Assembly (NCBI GenBank): GCA_045805565.1 | Contig: JBJMKZ010000025.1 | Location: forward strand, 62,001 to 126,000 | Reading direction: 5' to 3' | DNA from: DATAEY01 sp045805565 | GTDB taxonomy: Bacteria > Actinomycetota > Thermoleophilia > Solirubrobacterales > Solirubrobacteraceae | DNA length: 64,000 nucleotides | In this document: one piece after another, positions 51,460-60,486 of the stretch | Layout of the letters: the number at the start of each line of letters is the position of its first letter | How positions within the stretch are numbered: the stretch's first letter is position 1 | The notes under the pieces: model-generated | Told to the model about the DNA's origin: nothing | What the model saw: the letters and a program-made list of their open reading frames with translations, nothing else | Databases searched by the model: none | Made by a program: the position numbers and the translations under genes

Positions 51460-53227
51460 CCAGCCGCCATACCTGCTCGCGGCCGACCCAGTCGAGCGTC
51501 AGCGGCGGGCGTCTCAGGAGCGCATCGACCCGACCGCGCTCTAGGACTTCCCAGGCGGCGTGGCCCGGGCGAGCAGCTACTGCGGCACGCGTCAGGCGCT
51601 GAACCTCCGCCATGGGAGCGCGGGCCCGGCGTCTCGAGGATGCGCGCCCGCGGCGGCGGCGCAGCTCCCGGAACGCCTGCGCCGCCAGCCTCCGGGCGAC
51701 CCGGCGCCGACGCTGCGACGGTCGAGCTTGCTCGCGCCAGGAACGGCCGTCGGCGAACGGGACCGCGACCAGCTCGGGGGCCAGCTCGCCAAGCACCCGC
51801 CGATGGAACTGTTGGCTGCGGCGCTGCGCCGGCGAGAGAGCCAGCAGGTGATCGATCAGGCGGTTGGACCACAACGGCGAGACGTGGTCGTTAGCGAACT
51901 CGCCGAGTCCGTGATACGGGCCGAGGGCGTTGGGCACGCGCCGGAAAGCGAAGAACACGTCCGGCACGTCGGCGGCGCCGATCCCGGCCGCCAGCTGCAC
52001 CTCCACCCAGTCGCGCACCTGGCGACGGACGAGCTCGCGGCCGCGGCTGCAGAGCAGCTCCCGCCGCCATGGCCCGGGAAGCACCACCCGCCGGTAGAGC
52101 AGCTCCGTCAGCTCTTCGAGCCCGCCTCTCCCCGTCCCAAAATACGTGCGAGCGATCTCTCCGCCATGCCCGGTGTGGACCACGGGCAGCGGTCCCTCCC
52201 CGAGCTCGAGGGGAAGCTCGAGGGGTGCGGTGAGGGGCGCGGTTCCAGCGGTGGTCAGGGCCAGTAGCCGCGCAGCGAGCTGCGGATCGCTCGTGGCCGC
52301 CAGGCGGCGTCCCGGCTGGACGCGATGGTCGAGGCCGGTGAGGCGCCGGACCGTCATGGCCACCTCCATGTCGGGATCGCCGGGTGCGCCGGCGGTGAAG
52401 ACCGGGAGCGTCAGCCCGGCCGCCCGAGCGGCGGCAACCAGCAGTCGCGAATCGCGGCCCCCGGTGAGCAGCAGCGTGCTCGGTCGGCCGGGCCAGTCGG
52501 CCAGGGCGCGGAGGCACTCGACCAGATCGCCGGCCGCACGCGCGGCGTCGAGCTCGCCCCCCAGCCTCGACCTGATCTCCTCGGCCGGCAGGTTGAGGTG
52601 CCGGCTCGCCGGCTCGCCGGCGGAGAGACGCAGCACCGACCCCCGCTCCAGGCGACGCACCGCCGCCCACACCGGATGCCCATCGAGCGACCAGTCGCTG
52701 CCCAGAAGCCCCGCCAGCGCGACGGGGTCGAGGTCCCGCCCGCCGTGAAGCCCCCTCAGAACCTCGGCGTTGTTGCTGAACCAGGTGGCTCCTGCGGCGG
52801 AGGTGCTGAACACCGGGTACGCGCCCAGCGCGTCCGTCCACAGCTGAAGCTCCCGGCGATCGTCGTCGGCGCGCACGATGACGCAGCGGCCGTCCAGTCG
52901 GGCGTCCCAGCCTGCGCGAACGTTCGAGTACCCGGAGGGGTCGAGGGGACCCCGTCCGTCGGCTCGCCCATCCGATCCCCACAGGATCGGCCGTCCCGCG
53001 AACAGTGCCAGCCGGGTGGGCTCGGCATGCACGTAGCGGACTCCGCCCACTCGCTCGCCGGTATGGGCAATCCAAGCGGCCTCCACCGTGCCTGAGGGCG
53101 CGCGCCAGGCCTGCACCCGCTCGCCGGCGAAGAACGGGAGCCGGCCCGCGAGATCGCCGACGGCACGCGGTGCCAGGCCAGGCGGGACGCTCCCGTCCGA
53201 CGACCAGCCCACGACGAAAAGGTTCAC
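51428..53227 (-). CDS. Asparagine-synthase-like ATP pyrophosphatase, glutaminase-defective
   Basis: A 599-aa protein. The N-terminal ~170 residues resemble the class II glutamine amidotransferase half of AsnB (FSNNAEVLRGL and DPVALAGLLG occur), but it begins Met-Asn-Leu instead of Met-Cys, so no glutaminase nucleophile. The C-terminal domain has the PP-loop LLLTGGRDSRLL (SGGxDS-type) for substrate adenylation. A long basic stretch lies around residues 500-555. It may use ammonia or form an amide/lactam like lasso-peptide and beta-lactam synthetases. The GTG start faces the glycan locus across a 313-base gap. Confidence 0.8.
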   Translation of the reverse strand: MNLFVVGWSSDGSVPPGLAPRAVGDLAGRLPFFAGERVQAWRAPSGTVEAAWIAHTGERVGGVRYVHAEPTRLALFAGRPILWGSDGRADGRGPLDPSGYSNVRAGWDARLDGRCVIVRADDDRRELQLWTDALGAYPVFSTSAAGATWFSNNAEVLRGLHGGRDLDPVALAGLLGSDWSLDGHPVWAAVRRLERGSVLRLSAGEPASRHLNLPAEEIRSRLGGELDAARAAGDLVECLRALADWPGRPSTLLLTGGRDSRLLVAAARAAGLTLPVFTAGAPGDPDMEVAMTVRRLTGLDHRVQPGRRLAATSDPQLAARLLALTTAGTAPLTAPLELPLELGEGPLPVVHTGHGGEIARTYFGTGRGGLEELTELLYRRVVLPGPWRRELLCSRGRELVRRQVRDWVEVQLAAGIGAADVPDVFFAFRRVPNALGPYHGLGEFANDHVSPLWSNRLIDHLLALSPAQRRSQQFHRRVLGELAPELVAVPFADGRSWREQARPSQRRRRVARRLAAQAFRELRRRRGRASSRRRARAPMAEVQRLTRAAVAARPGHAAWEVLERGRVDALLRRPPLTLDWVGREQVWRLATVFLPDELA

Positions 53228-53540
53228 CCGACGGCTTCCACGTTCGGTTCGCCTCGGCGCTCAGCGGCGCAGGAGACCAGGTCAACTCGTCCGGCCACTC
53301 CGGTCGGCGCGCATCGGGCGCGCCGCGGTGTGGCTTTGCTTGTGTGGGCCGTCCCGATCACGATCCTGTCTGCGGTTCCCTTCGTTTGGCTGACACAGCC
53401 CACCGTCAACCCGGGACTACCGAGCGGATCGGACACCCTGGCCCGAGGGACCGACGACCACCGACGCGAGGCTAGCTCAGCGCTCGGTTCGACTCCGGCG
53501 AGAAGCTCACCGCCGATCGCCTGGGGACTACCATCCCCGG
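53228..53540. other. 313-base divergent intergenic region
   Basis: It lies between the divergent asparagine-synthase-like and GT2 genes and should contain both promoters. No convincing -35/-10 pair stands out. A short tRNA-like fragment (TAGCTCAG, then GGTTCGACTCC) is at 53473-53496. No coding frame is supported. Confidence 0.5.
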
Positions 53541-54536
53541 GTGGTTTCGCCCGCAGCGGCATCTCCCCCACCGCTGGCCGCGACTACTGCCCTGACGGCG
53601 ATCGTCCCGGCGACGAATCGCCCCCCCACGTTGAGCTCGTGCCTGGAGGCCATCCGCGCGGCGGATAGGCCGCCCGAGGAACTGGTGGTGGTTCGGGATC
53701 CCGCAGGGGCCGGGCCGGCGTTGGCCCGCAACGCGGGAGCCGGACATGCCCGCGGAGAAGTTCTGGTCTTCATCGATTCGGATGTGACAGTCCATCGTGA
53801 CGCCTTCGTCCGGATTCGTGAGCGCTTCGAGACAGACCCTGCCCTTACCGCGGTCTTCGGCAGCTATGACGACTCACCAGCAGCACCGGGAAACGTCAGC
53901 GCGTTCCGCAACCTGCTCCACCATCACGTCCACCAGGCGTGCGCTGGGCCGGCCACCACCTTCTGGGCGGGCCTCGGGGCGGTCCGACGGGAAGCGTTCC
54001 TCGCGACCGGCGGCTTTGATCCGTGCCGTTTCCCGTCCGCCTCGATCGAGGACATCGAACTTGGCCTGCGTCTGGTCGAGGGGGGGGCGCGCATCGAGCT
54101 GGACGCGCGACTGCTGGGCACGCACCTGAAGCGGTGGCGCCTGGCGCAGATGGTGCGAAGCGACCTCCTGGATCGCGGCGTACCCTGGCTGCTCCTGCTG
54201 CTGCGCTCCGGTCGGCGCTCATCCGCCCTGAACCTCGGCTGGCGCCACCGGGCCGGCGCCGGCCTGGCCGTCGCCGGGGTCGCGTCCCTGGGTCGACGAC
54301 GCCTCGGCCCTGCGGCCACCGCCCTGATCGCCCTGCTGGCGCTGCATCGCTCCTTCTACGCACTTCTTTGGCGTCGCCGAGGGCCGGTCGGCGCCGCAGC
54401 AGGAGCTGGGTTACACGTGCTCCACCACCTCACCGCGACGGCCGCAGTCCCATGGGCATTGGCCGTCTACGCCGCAGAGCGCTGCGGCATCGGAAGTTCG
54501 TCGACCGTTCCCGAAGTGCGCGATCCGGCTCGGTGA
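53541..54536 (+). CDS. GT2-family glycosyltransferase with C-terminal membrane helices
   Basis: A 331-aa protein with GTG start. TAIVPATNRPPTL is the nucleotide-sugar motif, VFIDSDV the DxD metal site and SIEDIELGLRLVEGG the acceptor ED motif. The C-terminal ~120 residues contain two or three hydrophobic segments, so it is membrane associated. This pattern fits processive or lipid-linked saccharide transferases. Its stop overlaps the GTG of the next membrane protein (GTGA), so the two act together. Confidence 0.82.
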   Translation: MVSPAAASPPPLAATTALTAIVPATNRPPTLSSCLEAIRAADRPPEELVVVRDPAGAGPALARNAGAGHARGEVLVFIDSDVTVHRDAFVRIRERFETDPALTAVFGSYDDSPAAPGNVSAFRNLLHHHVHQACAGPATTFWAGLGAVRREAFLATGGFDPCRFPSASIEDIELGLRLVEGGARIELDARLLGTHLKRWRLAQMVRSDLLDRGVPWLLLLLRSGRRSSALNLGWRHRAGAGLAVAGVASLGRRRLGPAATALIALLALHRSFYALLWRRRGPVGAAAGAGLHVLHHLTATAAVPWALAVYAAERCGIGSSSTVPEVRDPAR

Positions 54537-56110
54537 CCGCTTCGTCGGTGGCTCGAGCGAGTCACCCCAGTCTCGGACGCCTACGGCCCGGGAGCTTGCC
54601 GACGCTGGGGGTGGTCGCCGTATGCCTGGCGCTGGGTTGCGTATCGCTGCTGCTGCCGTACACGTTGAGCGGGGATGAATGGTGCTGGCTGATCTGGGGA
54701 CGCGGGGTCGGCCGTCTCGCTCTGGACACCACCGGCTGCACGGTATGGAAGCCGCTGCCGGTGCTGTTCACGACGGTGATCTCGCAGGCGGGAGATGCCG
54801 CTCCGATGCTGTGGCTGGCGCTGGTGAGGACGAGTTGGCTGCTGGCGCTGGTTCTCGCCTACCGGGTGGGGACACGGCTGGCAGGGCGGCCCGCCGGACT
54901 CGTCGCCGCGCTCGGCCTCTTGCTCATCCCCAACCCCAACGCCGACTGGATCAGCTACTTCCGGCACGCCAGCTCCGAGCCGCTGATCGTTGCCCTGATC
55001 CTGGCGGCGGTCGATCGCCACCTTGCCGCACACCGCCTTCAGGCGCTCGGCCTGGGATGTCTGGCGGCGCTCGGGCGGCCCGAGGCGTGGGTCATCGTGC
55101 TCGCGTACGGCGCCCTGGTTTGGCGAACCGACCCCGGCCGGCGTCTGGCCACCGTGGCCGTCGTGGCAGTCGTGCCCCTCCTGTGGCTGGGCGGAGGGCT
55201 CTGGGGCGGGCGTGGCCCGCTCTCCGCCGGACACAAGCCCGCGGTCACCGCGGCCAATGCGCCCCAACGCGCTGCGGCACCCCGTGCCGCGCGTTCTCGC
55301 AAACACGCTGACGAGCGCCCGGTGGCTCCGGGGGGCGGGTCCACACACAAGCCGCCAGGCCTTAGGTCCATCGCAGCTTGGCCGCTGTTCGCGGGCCTTG
55401 CCGTCGCGTTCACGGCGTCCCAGCTCGTCGTACTCCCCATCGCCCTGCTGGCGCTGGCCGCACTGATACGAGCGGTCCTGGCCGTACGCCGCAACGGTCG
55501 CGGGACCGACCGGGTCACCGCCTTTCTGGGAGCCGGTGTCCTCGGGTGGATCGCGGTCCAAGTCGCCGCCGCAGTCGTGGGCTTTCCCGTGACGCCGCGG
55601 TTTCTGTTCGGGCCCGCGGCGGTGATCTCGGTGCTTGGCGCGGTGGGACTGGTCGAGATGGCGCGGGCGCTGCGCGGCAAGGTGCGCGTAGGAGTGACCG
55701 TCGCGTTGGTCGCCCTCATCGTCGCCTTCGCGATACCTCGGGCGCGGGCGCTTCCGGCGCACCTCGAGGGCGCAGACGCCTGGGGAGACTGGCCGTCGGT
55801 GATCTCCGCCCTGAGGCGCGCGCAGGCGCAAGGAGTCCTGCGCCGATGCGGCGGCACGATCTACGCGGTTGGCGTACGCGGCAAGCAGGCAAGGGAGATC
55901 GCGTGGAGACTGGACCTGCCGATGCGGGCCATCCATCGCCTGCCCGCAGGAGTCCCAGGGATCAAGCGGGCAGTCGTGGTCACCGGTGACTATGCGATCA
56001 CCAACCCCGCCGGGGCACCCGTGGGCGTAGACGCCCGGCGCGGCTGGCGGCAGCTGGCCAGTGCGGGGAAGTGGTCGGTCTTCGCGGTGGGCTGTCGCAC
56101 GCGGGGTTGA
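54533..56110 (+). CDS. Polytopic membrane protein, probable GT-C-type glycosyltransferase
   Basis: A 525-aa protein with around nine to eleven hydrophobic helices, GTG start coupled to the GT2 gene. The first loop contains SGDEW, an Asp-Glu motif placed as in GT-C (mannosyltransferase-like) enzymes. A soluble Ala/Pro-rich loop lies near residues 235-285. The last ~100 residues are soluble and probably extracytoplasmic. I cannot name the family with certainty. An O-antigen ligase or polymerase role is possible but no such motif is visible. Confidence 0.65.
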   Translation: MTASSVARASHPSLGRLRPGSLPTLGVVAVCLALGCVSLLLPYTLSGDEWCWLIWGRGVGRLALDTTGCTVWKPLPVLFTTVISQAGDAAPMLWLALVRTSWLLALVLAYRVGTRLAGRPAGLVAALGLLLIPNPNADWISYFRHASSEPLIVALILAAVDRHLAAHRLQALGLGCLAALGRPEAWVIVLAYGALVWRTDPGRRLATVAVVAVVPLLWLGGGLWGGRGPLSAGHKPAVTAANAPQRAAAPRAARSRKHADERPVAPGGGSTHKPPGLRSIAAWPLFAGLAVAFTASQLVVLPIALLALAALIRAVLAVRRNGRGTDRVTAFLGAGVLGWIAVQVAAAVVGFPVTPRFLFGPAAVISVLGAVGLVEMARALRGKVRVGVTVALVALIVAFAIPRARALPAHLEGADAWGDWPSVISALRRAQAQGVLRRCGGTIYAVGVRGKQAREIAWRLDLPMRAIHRLPAGVPGIKRAVVVTGDYAITNPAGAPVGVDARRGWRQLASAGKWSVFAVGCRTRG

Positions 56111-56214
56111 TTCAGATTCCAGCGGGGGCTGCCGAGCTCGATGTGCGCGGTCACCGCGGCGAGAGCTGCTCTTCGTAAGCTAGAGGGCCAGATCGGCATA
56201 CGGGGCCACTCGTG

Positions 56215-56958
56215 TCATGTCATGCCGGTCGCGACTCGCGCTCCTTCTCGGAAGTAGGCGTGCGCCACCTCGGCGAACGGGCCGTCGGCGCTCACCGACC
56301 CGTCCTCTAGGAGCACCGCCCGCGAAGCCAGCCCCCCGAGCTCCTCGTGATCATGGCCGGCGGCGAGCACGATTCCCCCGCCTTGTGCGACCTTGCGCAC
56401 GCGCGCCGCCAGCAGCTCACGGAACTCGCGATCGAGCGCCTCATGCACCTCGTCGAGCAGCAGGATCTCGGGCTCCGTGTGCGAGATCGCGGTGAATCCC
56501 AGCCGGGCACGCATGCCCTGTGAATAGCTGGACACCGGATGGTCGAAGGACTCGGCGAGACCGCTTTCGGCCGGCAGCTCGGCCAGCAGCGTCCGGACGC
56601 GGGCGCGCGGCATGCCGGCCAGAGTGCAGAGGAGCCGGCAGCTCTCGCGGCCGGTCAACAGGCGGACCAGGCCCGCGTCGACCGACAGCAGCGGCCCCAG
56701 GCGGCCCTGGACCTCCAAGCTTCCTTCGTCGGCGGCCAGCACACCCGCGATTGCCCGTAGCAAGGTGGTCTTGCCGGCACCGTTGGGGCCGATGAGGGCG
56801 ACGCATTCGCCGGAGGCGATCTCGAGCCCCACCCCCCGCAGTCCCCAGGCCGAGGTGCAGTGCCGGCGGATGCGGGCGGCGGCCGGAGTGACCGGGCGGC
56901 CCTGACGATCGAACTGGAAGCGGACACCAAGCCCTGTGATGCGTATGAGCGCGCTCAC
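56215..56958 (-). CDS. ABC-2 polysaccharide exporter ATPase (Wzt/TagH-like)
   Basis: A 247-aa ATPase. Walker A GPNGAGKTT, signature SSYSQGMRARLGF, Walker B ILLLDEVHEALD and H-loop AAGHDHEE are complete. It is short, so the C-terminal carbohydrate-binding domain of long Wzt proteins is missing. The GTG at 56958 overlaps the permease stop (GTGA), which fixes the start. It powers export of a lipid-linked glycan made by the surrounding glycosyltransferases. Confidence 0.9.
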   Translation of the reverse strand: MSALIRITGLGVRFQFDRQGRPVTPAAARIRRHCTSAWGLRGVGLEIASGECVALIGPNGAGKTTLLRAIAGVLAADEGSLEVQGRLGPLLSVDAGLVRLLTGRESCRLLCTLAGMPRARVRTLLAELPAESGLAESFDHPVSSYSQGMRARLGFTAISHTEPEILLLDEVHEALDREFRELLAARVRKVAQGGGIVLAAGHDHEELGGLASRAVLLEDGSVSADGPFAEVAHAYFREGARVATGMT

Positions 56959-57695
56959 TCGACCACCTTGGCGATGTGATGCTGCTCGCGGCGATATAGG
57001 GGCACGAACACCGCGGCGATCGCCGCCGCGACGGCCAACGGGTAAAGGATCTCCCACACCGGGGGGCCGCTCCCGTGCAAGAGCACCGCCCGGTAGGACT
57101 CGAACACCGCGGTGAGCGGGTTGAGCCGGATCAGCTGCTGAGTGCTCCCGTGGATCTGCTGAAGGGCCACCAGTCCGGGCGCTAGGAAGAAAAGCGTCCG
57201 GACAAAGCTGACCAGGAACGGACGAAGGTCCCTAACCCACACGCCCGCGAGCGAAGCCGGATAGGCGGCGGCTGCCGCGAGCACGACGTTGACCGCCAGC
57301 ACCACCGGCAGCCACGCGATGGCCCCGGTGGGGGGAACCCCGTAGATCGCCATCATGCCTGCCAGCAGCAGGAGGCTGGCCCCGAACGCCACCGACTCGG
57401 TAAGCGTCGCGGCGAGCGGGATGAGGATCCGTGGGAACGCCATGTTCGCGACGATCGACCGACGGTCGTCGATCGAGGCTAGGCTGCTCACGACCGTCGC
57501 CATGAGCAGCTGGAACGGGACGACGGCGCAGGCCAGGCTGAGGCCCGGCGCCTGCCCCGGCCGGTCCAGCACAACCGCGACGAGGACCAGGTAAACGCCA
57601 ACCAGGGCGAACGGGTCCAGGAGCCATTTCGCGAATCGCCAGGGGCCCCGCCCATAGCGCGCCCGAAGATCGGCCTCGGTGAGGGCCAGCAGCAC
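56955..57695 (-). CDS. ABC-2 polysaccharide exporter permease (Wzm/TagG-like)
   Basis: A 246-aa protein with six hydrophobic segments and the N-terminal amphipathic motif LTEADLRARYGRGPWRF typical of ABC-2 polysaccharide permeases. LNPLTAVFESYRAVLLHG is the conserved C-terminal loop. The only standard start in frame is the GTG at 57695; an in-frame stop lies 19 codons upstream. It pairs with the downstream ATPase. The flavoprotein gene ends 54 bases upstream on the same strand. Confidence 0.88.
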   Translation of the reverse strand: MLLALTEADLRARYGRGPWRFAKWLLDPFALVGVYLVLVAVVLDRPGQAPGLSLACAVVPFQLLMATVVSSLASIDDRRSIVANMAFPRILIPLAATLTESVAFGASLLLLAGMMAIYGVPPTGAIAWLPVVLAVNVVLAAAAAYPASLAGVWVRDLRPFLVSFVRTLFFLAPGLVALQQIHGSTQQLIRLNPLTAVFESYRAVLLHGSGPPVWEILYPLAVAAAIAAVFVPLYRREQHHIAKVVE

Positions 57696-57749
57696 GTCCA
57701 GGTGCCGGGTGAAGGTCAGGAGGCGCCACCCGGCTCGACGCGGTGGCGC

Positions 57750-59234
57750 TTATCGACTGAGCGCCGGCTCGACCGCCGCGACTTCGGGAACCCGTCGGTA
57801 GGGATGTTCGTCTGGAACCTCGGTCTCGTGATACCACGAGTCGGCATTGACCGACCACAGGTCATGGGCGGCGCCCTGGAGGTTCTCGACCGCCCGGATC
57901 GCCGTGAGCATCGAGTGGTCTGAGTTGTTGTAGCGATGCAGGCCGTTTCGCCCCACCTGCTGGAGGTTGTCGATCGACTCCAGCCAGGTTCGGATCTGCA
58001 CCACCCTACCCTGGTAGTCGCTGTCGTAGATCGGATAGGCCTTCGGGACCCGCACGACATAGCCCTGCTGCACGCGGGCGGGATCCGCGAGCCCGATGCG
58101 CCCGAGCTCTTGGGAGGCGAGCGCGACCAGGGCGGGATCGGGCATCGACCAGACCTCGTCACCGGCGAAGCAGAAGTACTCGAGACCCACGCAGGACCGC
58201 GCGCCGTCGGGCACCATCCAGGGGCTCCAGGCGCCGAAGTTCTGGATCCGCGCCACCCGGACGCCCGGATCGTGGATGTAGAGCCAGTTGTCCGGGAACG
58301 GATCCGGGCCGTCCAGCACCAGCGCGACGGTCACAAACTCCCGGTGGCGCAAGCCGGCCGCGGCCTCGAGAACGCCGCGGCCGGGCGCCGGGCGCGCCAT
58401 CCCGGCGACGGTGGGCAGGGGAAGCGACGAGATGACGTGGTCGGGATGAAAGGCTCGGCCGCCCGCCCTCACCTCCGTGACCCGGCCATCGGAGATGGAA
58501 ATCGCCGTCACCGGAGTGGCGGTGTGGACCTCCCCCCCGGCCGCCTCGAGCCCGGCCCGCATGGCCTCCCACATCTGGCCCGGTCCCAGCCGGGGATAGT
58601 GGAAGCGCTCGACCAGGCTGCGCACCTCCCCGTCCTGGGCGCCGAAGACGGCCGCGCGAGCCGCCGTGGCGAACGACAGCCCGCGAATCCTCTGCGCCGC
58701 CCATTCCGCGCGCAGCTCGTGTCCGCCGACCCCCCACACCTTCTCGGTGTAGGCGGCGAAGAACATCTCGTACAGGCGCCGGCCAAAGCGATTGCACATC
58801 CACTGCTCAAACGTCTGCTCGGGTCGGTGGGGACGCACGGCGGCGGCCAGATAGCTGCCCATCGCCCGCATCAGCTCCAGAGGCCCGAGCTTGCGGATGA
58901 CGTCGCGCGCGTCGAGCGGGTAGTCGAGGAAGCGACCGCGGTAGTAGATCCGCGAGAGCCGCCGACGCAGCAGGAGCTCCTCTCCCAGGACCTGCTCCCA
59001 GAGGCGCTCGACCTCGGGGCTCTTGGTGAAGAAGCGATGGCCGCCAAGATCGAAGCGAAAGCCATCCCGGACCTCGGTTCGGGCCAGGCCGCCGACGGTG
59101 TGGTCGGCTTCCAATACCACCACCTCGTGGCCCGCACGCGACAGCAGGTAACCGGCGGTCAGCCCGGCCGGCCCGGCGCCCAGAACCGCTACCGATGGAC
59201 TCAACGCCCCCTCACCGCGGCGGAAGTCTGCCAT
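57750..59234 (-). CDS. FAD-dependent oxidoreductase (UDP-galactopyranose-mutase / protoporphyrinogen-oxidase-like fold)
   Basis: A 494-aa flavoprotein. VAVLGAGPAGLTAGYLLSRAG is the FAD motif (given in part), then GGLARTEV and GGHRFFTKS. YTEKVWGV and the C-terminal NSDHSMLTAIRAVENL also resemble flavoproteins that sit beside Wzm/Wzt exporters. ATG at 59234 is chosen because it precedes the Rossmann motif by about 13 residues. It may isomerise or oxidise a nucleotide or lipid-linked sugar. No UGM-specific residue set could be confirmed, so the reaction is open. Confidence 0.78.
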   Translation of the reverse strand: MADFRRGEGALSPSVAVLGAGPAGLTAGYLLSRAGHEVVVLEADHTVGGLARTEVRDGFRFDLGGHRFFTKSPEVERLWEQVLGEELLLRRRLSRIYYRGRFLDYPLDARDVIRKLGPLELMRAMGSYLAAAVRPHRPEQTFEQWMCNRFGRRLYEMFFAAYTEKVWGVGGHELRAEWAAQRIRGLSFATAARAAVFGAQDGEVRSLVERFHYPRLGPGQMWEAMRAGLEAAGGEVHTATPVTAISISDGRVTEVRAGGRAFHPDHVISSLPLPTVAGMARPAPGRGVLEAAAGLRHREFVTVALVLDGPDPFPDNWLYIHDPGVRVARIQNFGAWSPWMVPDGARSCVGLEYFCFAGDEVWSMPDPALVALASQELGRIGLADPARVQQGYVVRVPKAYPIYDSDYQGRVVQIRTWLESIDNLQQVGRNGLHRYNNSDHSMLTAIRAVENLQGAAHDLWSVNADSWYHETEVPDEHPYRRVPEVAAVEPALSR

Positions 59235-59394
59235 GTCGGGCACCCGGACAGCTCGCCGACCTGCAACTGGGCACGCACGCTGCCCCGATCGAGACCAAAG
59301 GGCTGATCCGTTCCGCCACAGCCCGAGCATTCGGATGCTGAATCGCGGAAACCGCTTGCTTCGCCTTTCGCCACGGCAATAGCGTGTAGTGCGC

Positions 59395-60486
59395 ATGCGA
59401 GGAGCCACCGATCGGGCCTTGCGGCTCGGCGTCGTCGGCTGCGGTTACGTCGCCGAGCGTGTCCACCTGCCCGTCTTGGCTCGTCTCCCAGAGGTGGAGG
59501 TCGTGGCGGTTGCCGACCGCGATCATGCGCGCCTCATCAGCGTGGGCGATAGCTTCGAGATCGCGTCTCGCCACCGCAACGGGGACGATCTGGTCGCCGA
59601 CCCTGCCGTCGAAGCAGTCGCCGTCCTCGTCCCGCCCACCGAGCACGCCGCACCGGCCGCCTCTGCACTCGAGGCGGAAAAGCACGTCCTGGTGGAGAAG
59701 CCGCTGACCGTTTCGCTGCGGGAGGCGGACGTCCTGGTCGAGAGCGCGGCGCGGTTCGGGGGGGCGGCGATGGTCGGCTTCAACCTGCGATGGCTCGACG
59801 CGGTGCAACGCGCGCGCGAGCTCGTGGCAGACGGGAGGCTGGGCGAGATCGAGGCCGTTCGTACCGCGCTCACCAGCCGCCGCCGGTTCGACTCCACGGC
59901 CCCCGAGTGGCGTCGCCAGCGCGAACTCGGAGGCGGCAGCCTGATCGAGCAGGGAATCCACCACTTCGATCTGTGGCGGTTCCTGCTCGGCTCCGAGGTC
60001 GAGGAGGTGTTCGCGGTCGCGCACGCGGGGGACGCCGGCGCCGCGGTAACTGCCCGCATGGCGGACGGCGCGCTGGTCCAGACCACCCTGTCCGAGCGCA
60101 CTACGCCCACCCACTCGGTGGAGATCCTCGGCACGGAGGCCTGCTTGCGCCTGCGGCTGACGCACTTCGACGGTTTGGAGCTGGTGCCGGCGGGCCGGGA
60201 GGACTCCGCGCCCGCCGTTCGGGTACGCCATCTTCGCGCGACGCTGCGCCGCCTCCCACGGGCCCTCGTGGAGTTGCGGACCGGCGGCCATTTCGCGAGC
60301 TCCTACGCCGAGCAGTGGCGCAGGTTCGCGAGGGCGGCGCGCAACGGCACAGCGACAGCACCGACGTTCGACGACGGCCGCCGCGCGCTCGAGATCTCCG
60401 TCGCCGCCGTGCGCTCGGCCACCACCGGCTACCCGGTGAGGCTCGAGCCCCGGGCGCCCCCGCTCGCCGCGGGCGCGCGGGCGTGA
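59395..60486 (+). CDS. Gfo/Idh/MocA-family oxidoreductase
   Basis: A 363-aa NAD(P)-dependent sugar dehydrogenase-like protein. LGVVGCGYVAERVHLP is the nucleotide motif; HVLVEKPLTVSL holds the EKP motif with the catalytic Lys; GGGSLIEQGIHHFDLWRFLLG is the substrate-side helix with the conserved His residues (given in part). A GTG lies two codons before the chosen ATG. Such enzymes oxidise or reduce nucleotide sugars or inositols. Its stop overlaps the GTG of the following gene, so the pair is co-translated. Confidence 0.85.
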   Translation: MRGATDRALRLGVVGCGYVAERVHLPVLARLPEVEVVAVADRDHARLISVGDSFEIASRHRNGDDLVADPAVEAVAVLVPPTEHAAPAASALEAEKHVLVEKPLTVSLREADVLVESAARFGGAAMVGFNLRWLDAVQRARELVADGRLGEIEAVRTALTSRRRFDSTAPEWRRQRELGGGSLIEQGIHHFDLWRFLLGSEVEEVFAVAHAGDAGAAVTARMADGALVQTTLSERTTPTHSVEILGTEACLRLRLTHFDGLELVPAGREDSAPAVRVRHLRATLRRLPRALVELRTGGHFASSYAEQWRRFARAARNGTATAPTFDDGRRALEISVAAVRSATTGYPVRLEPRAPPLAAGARA

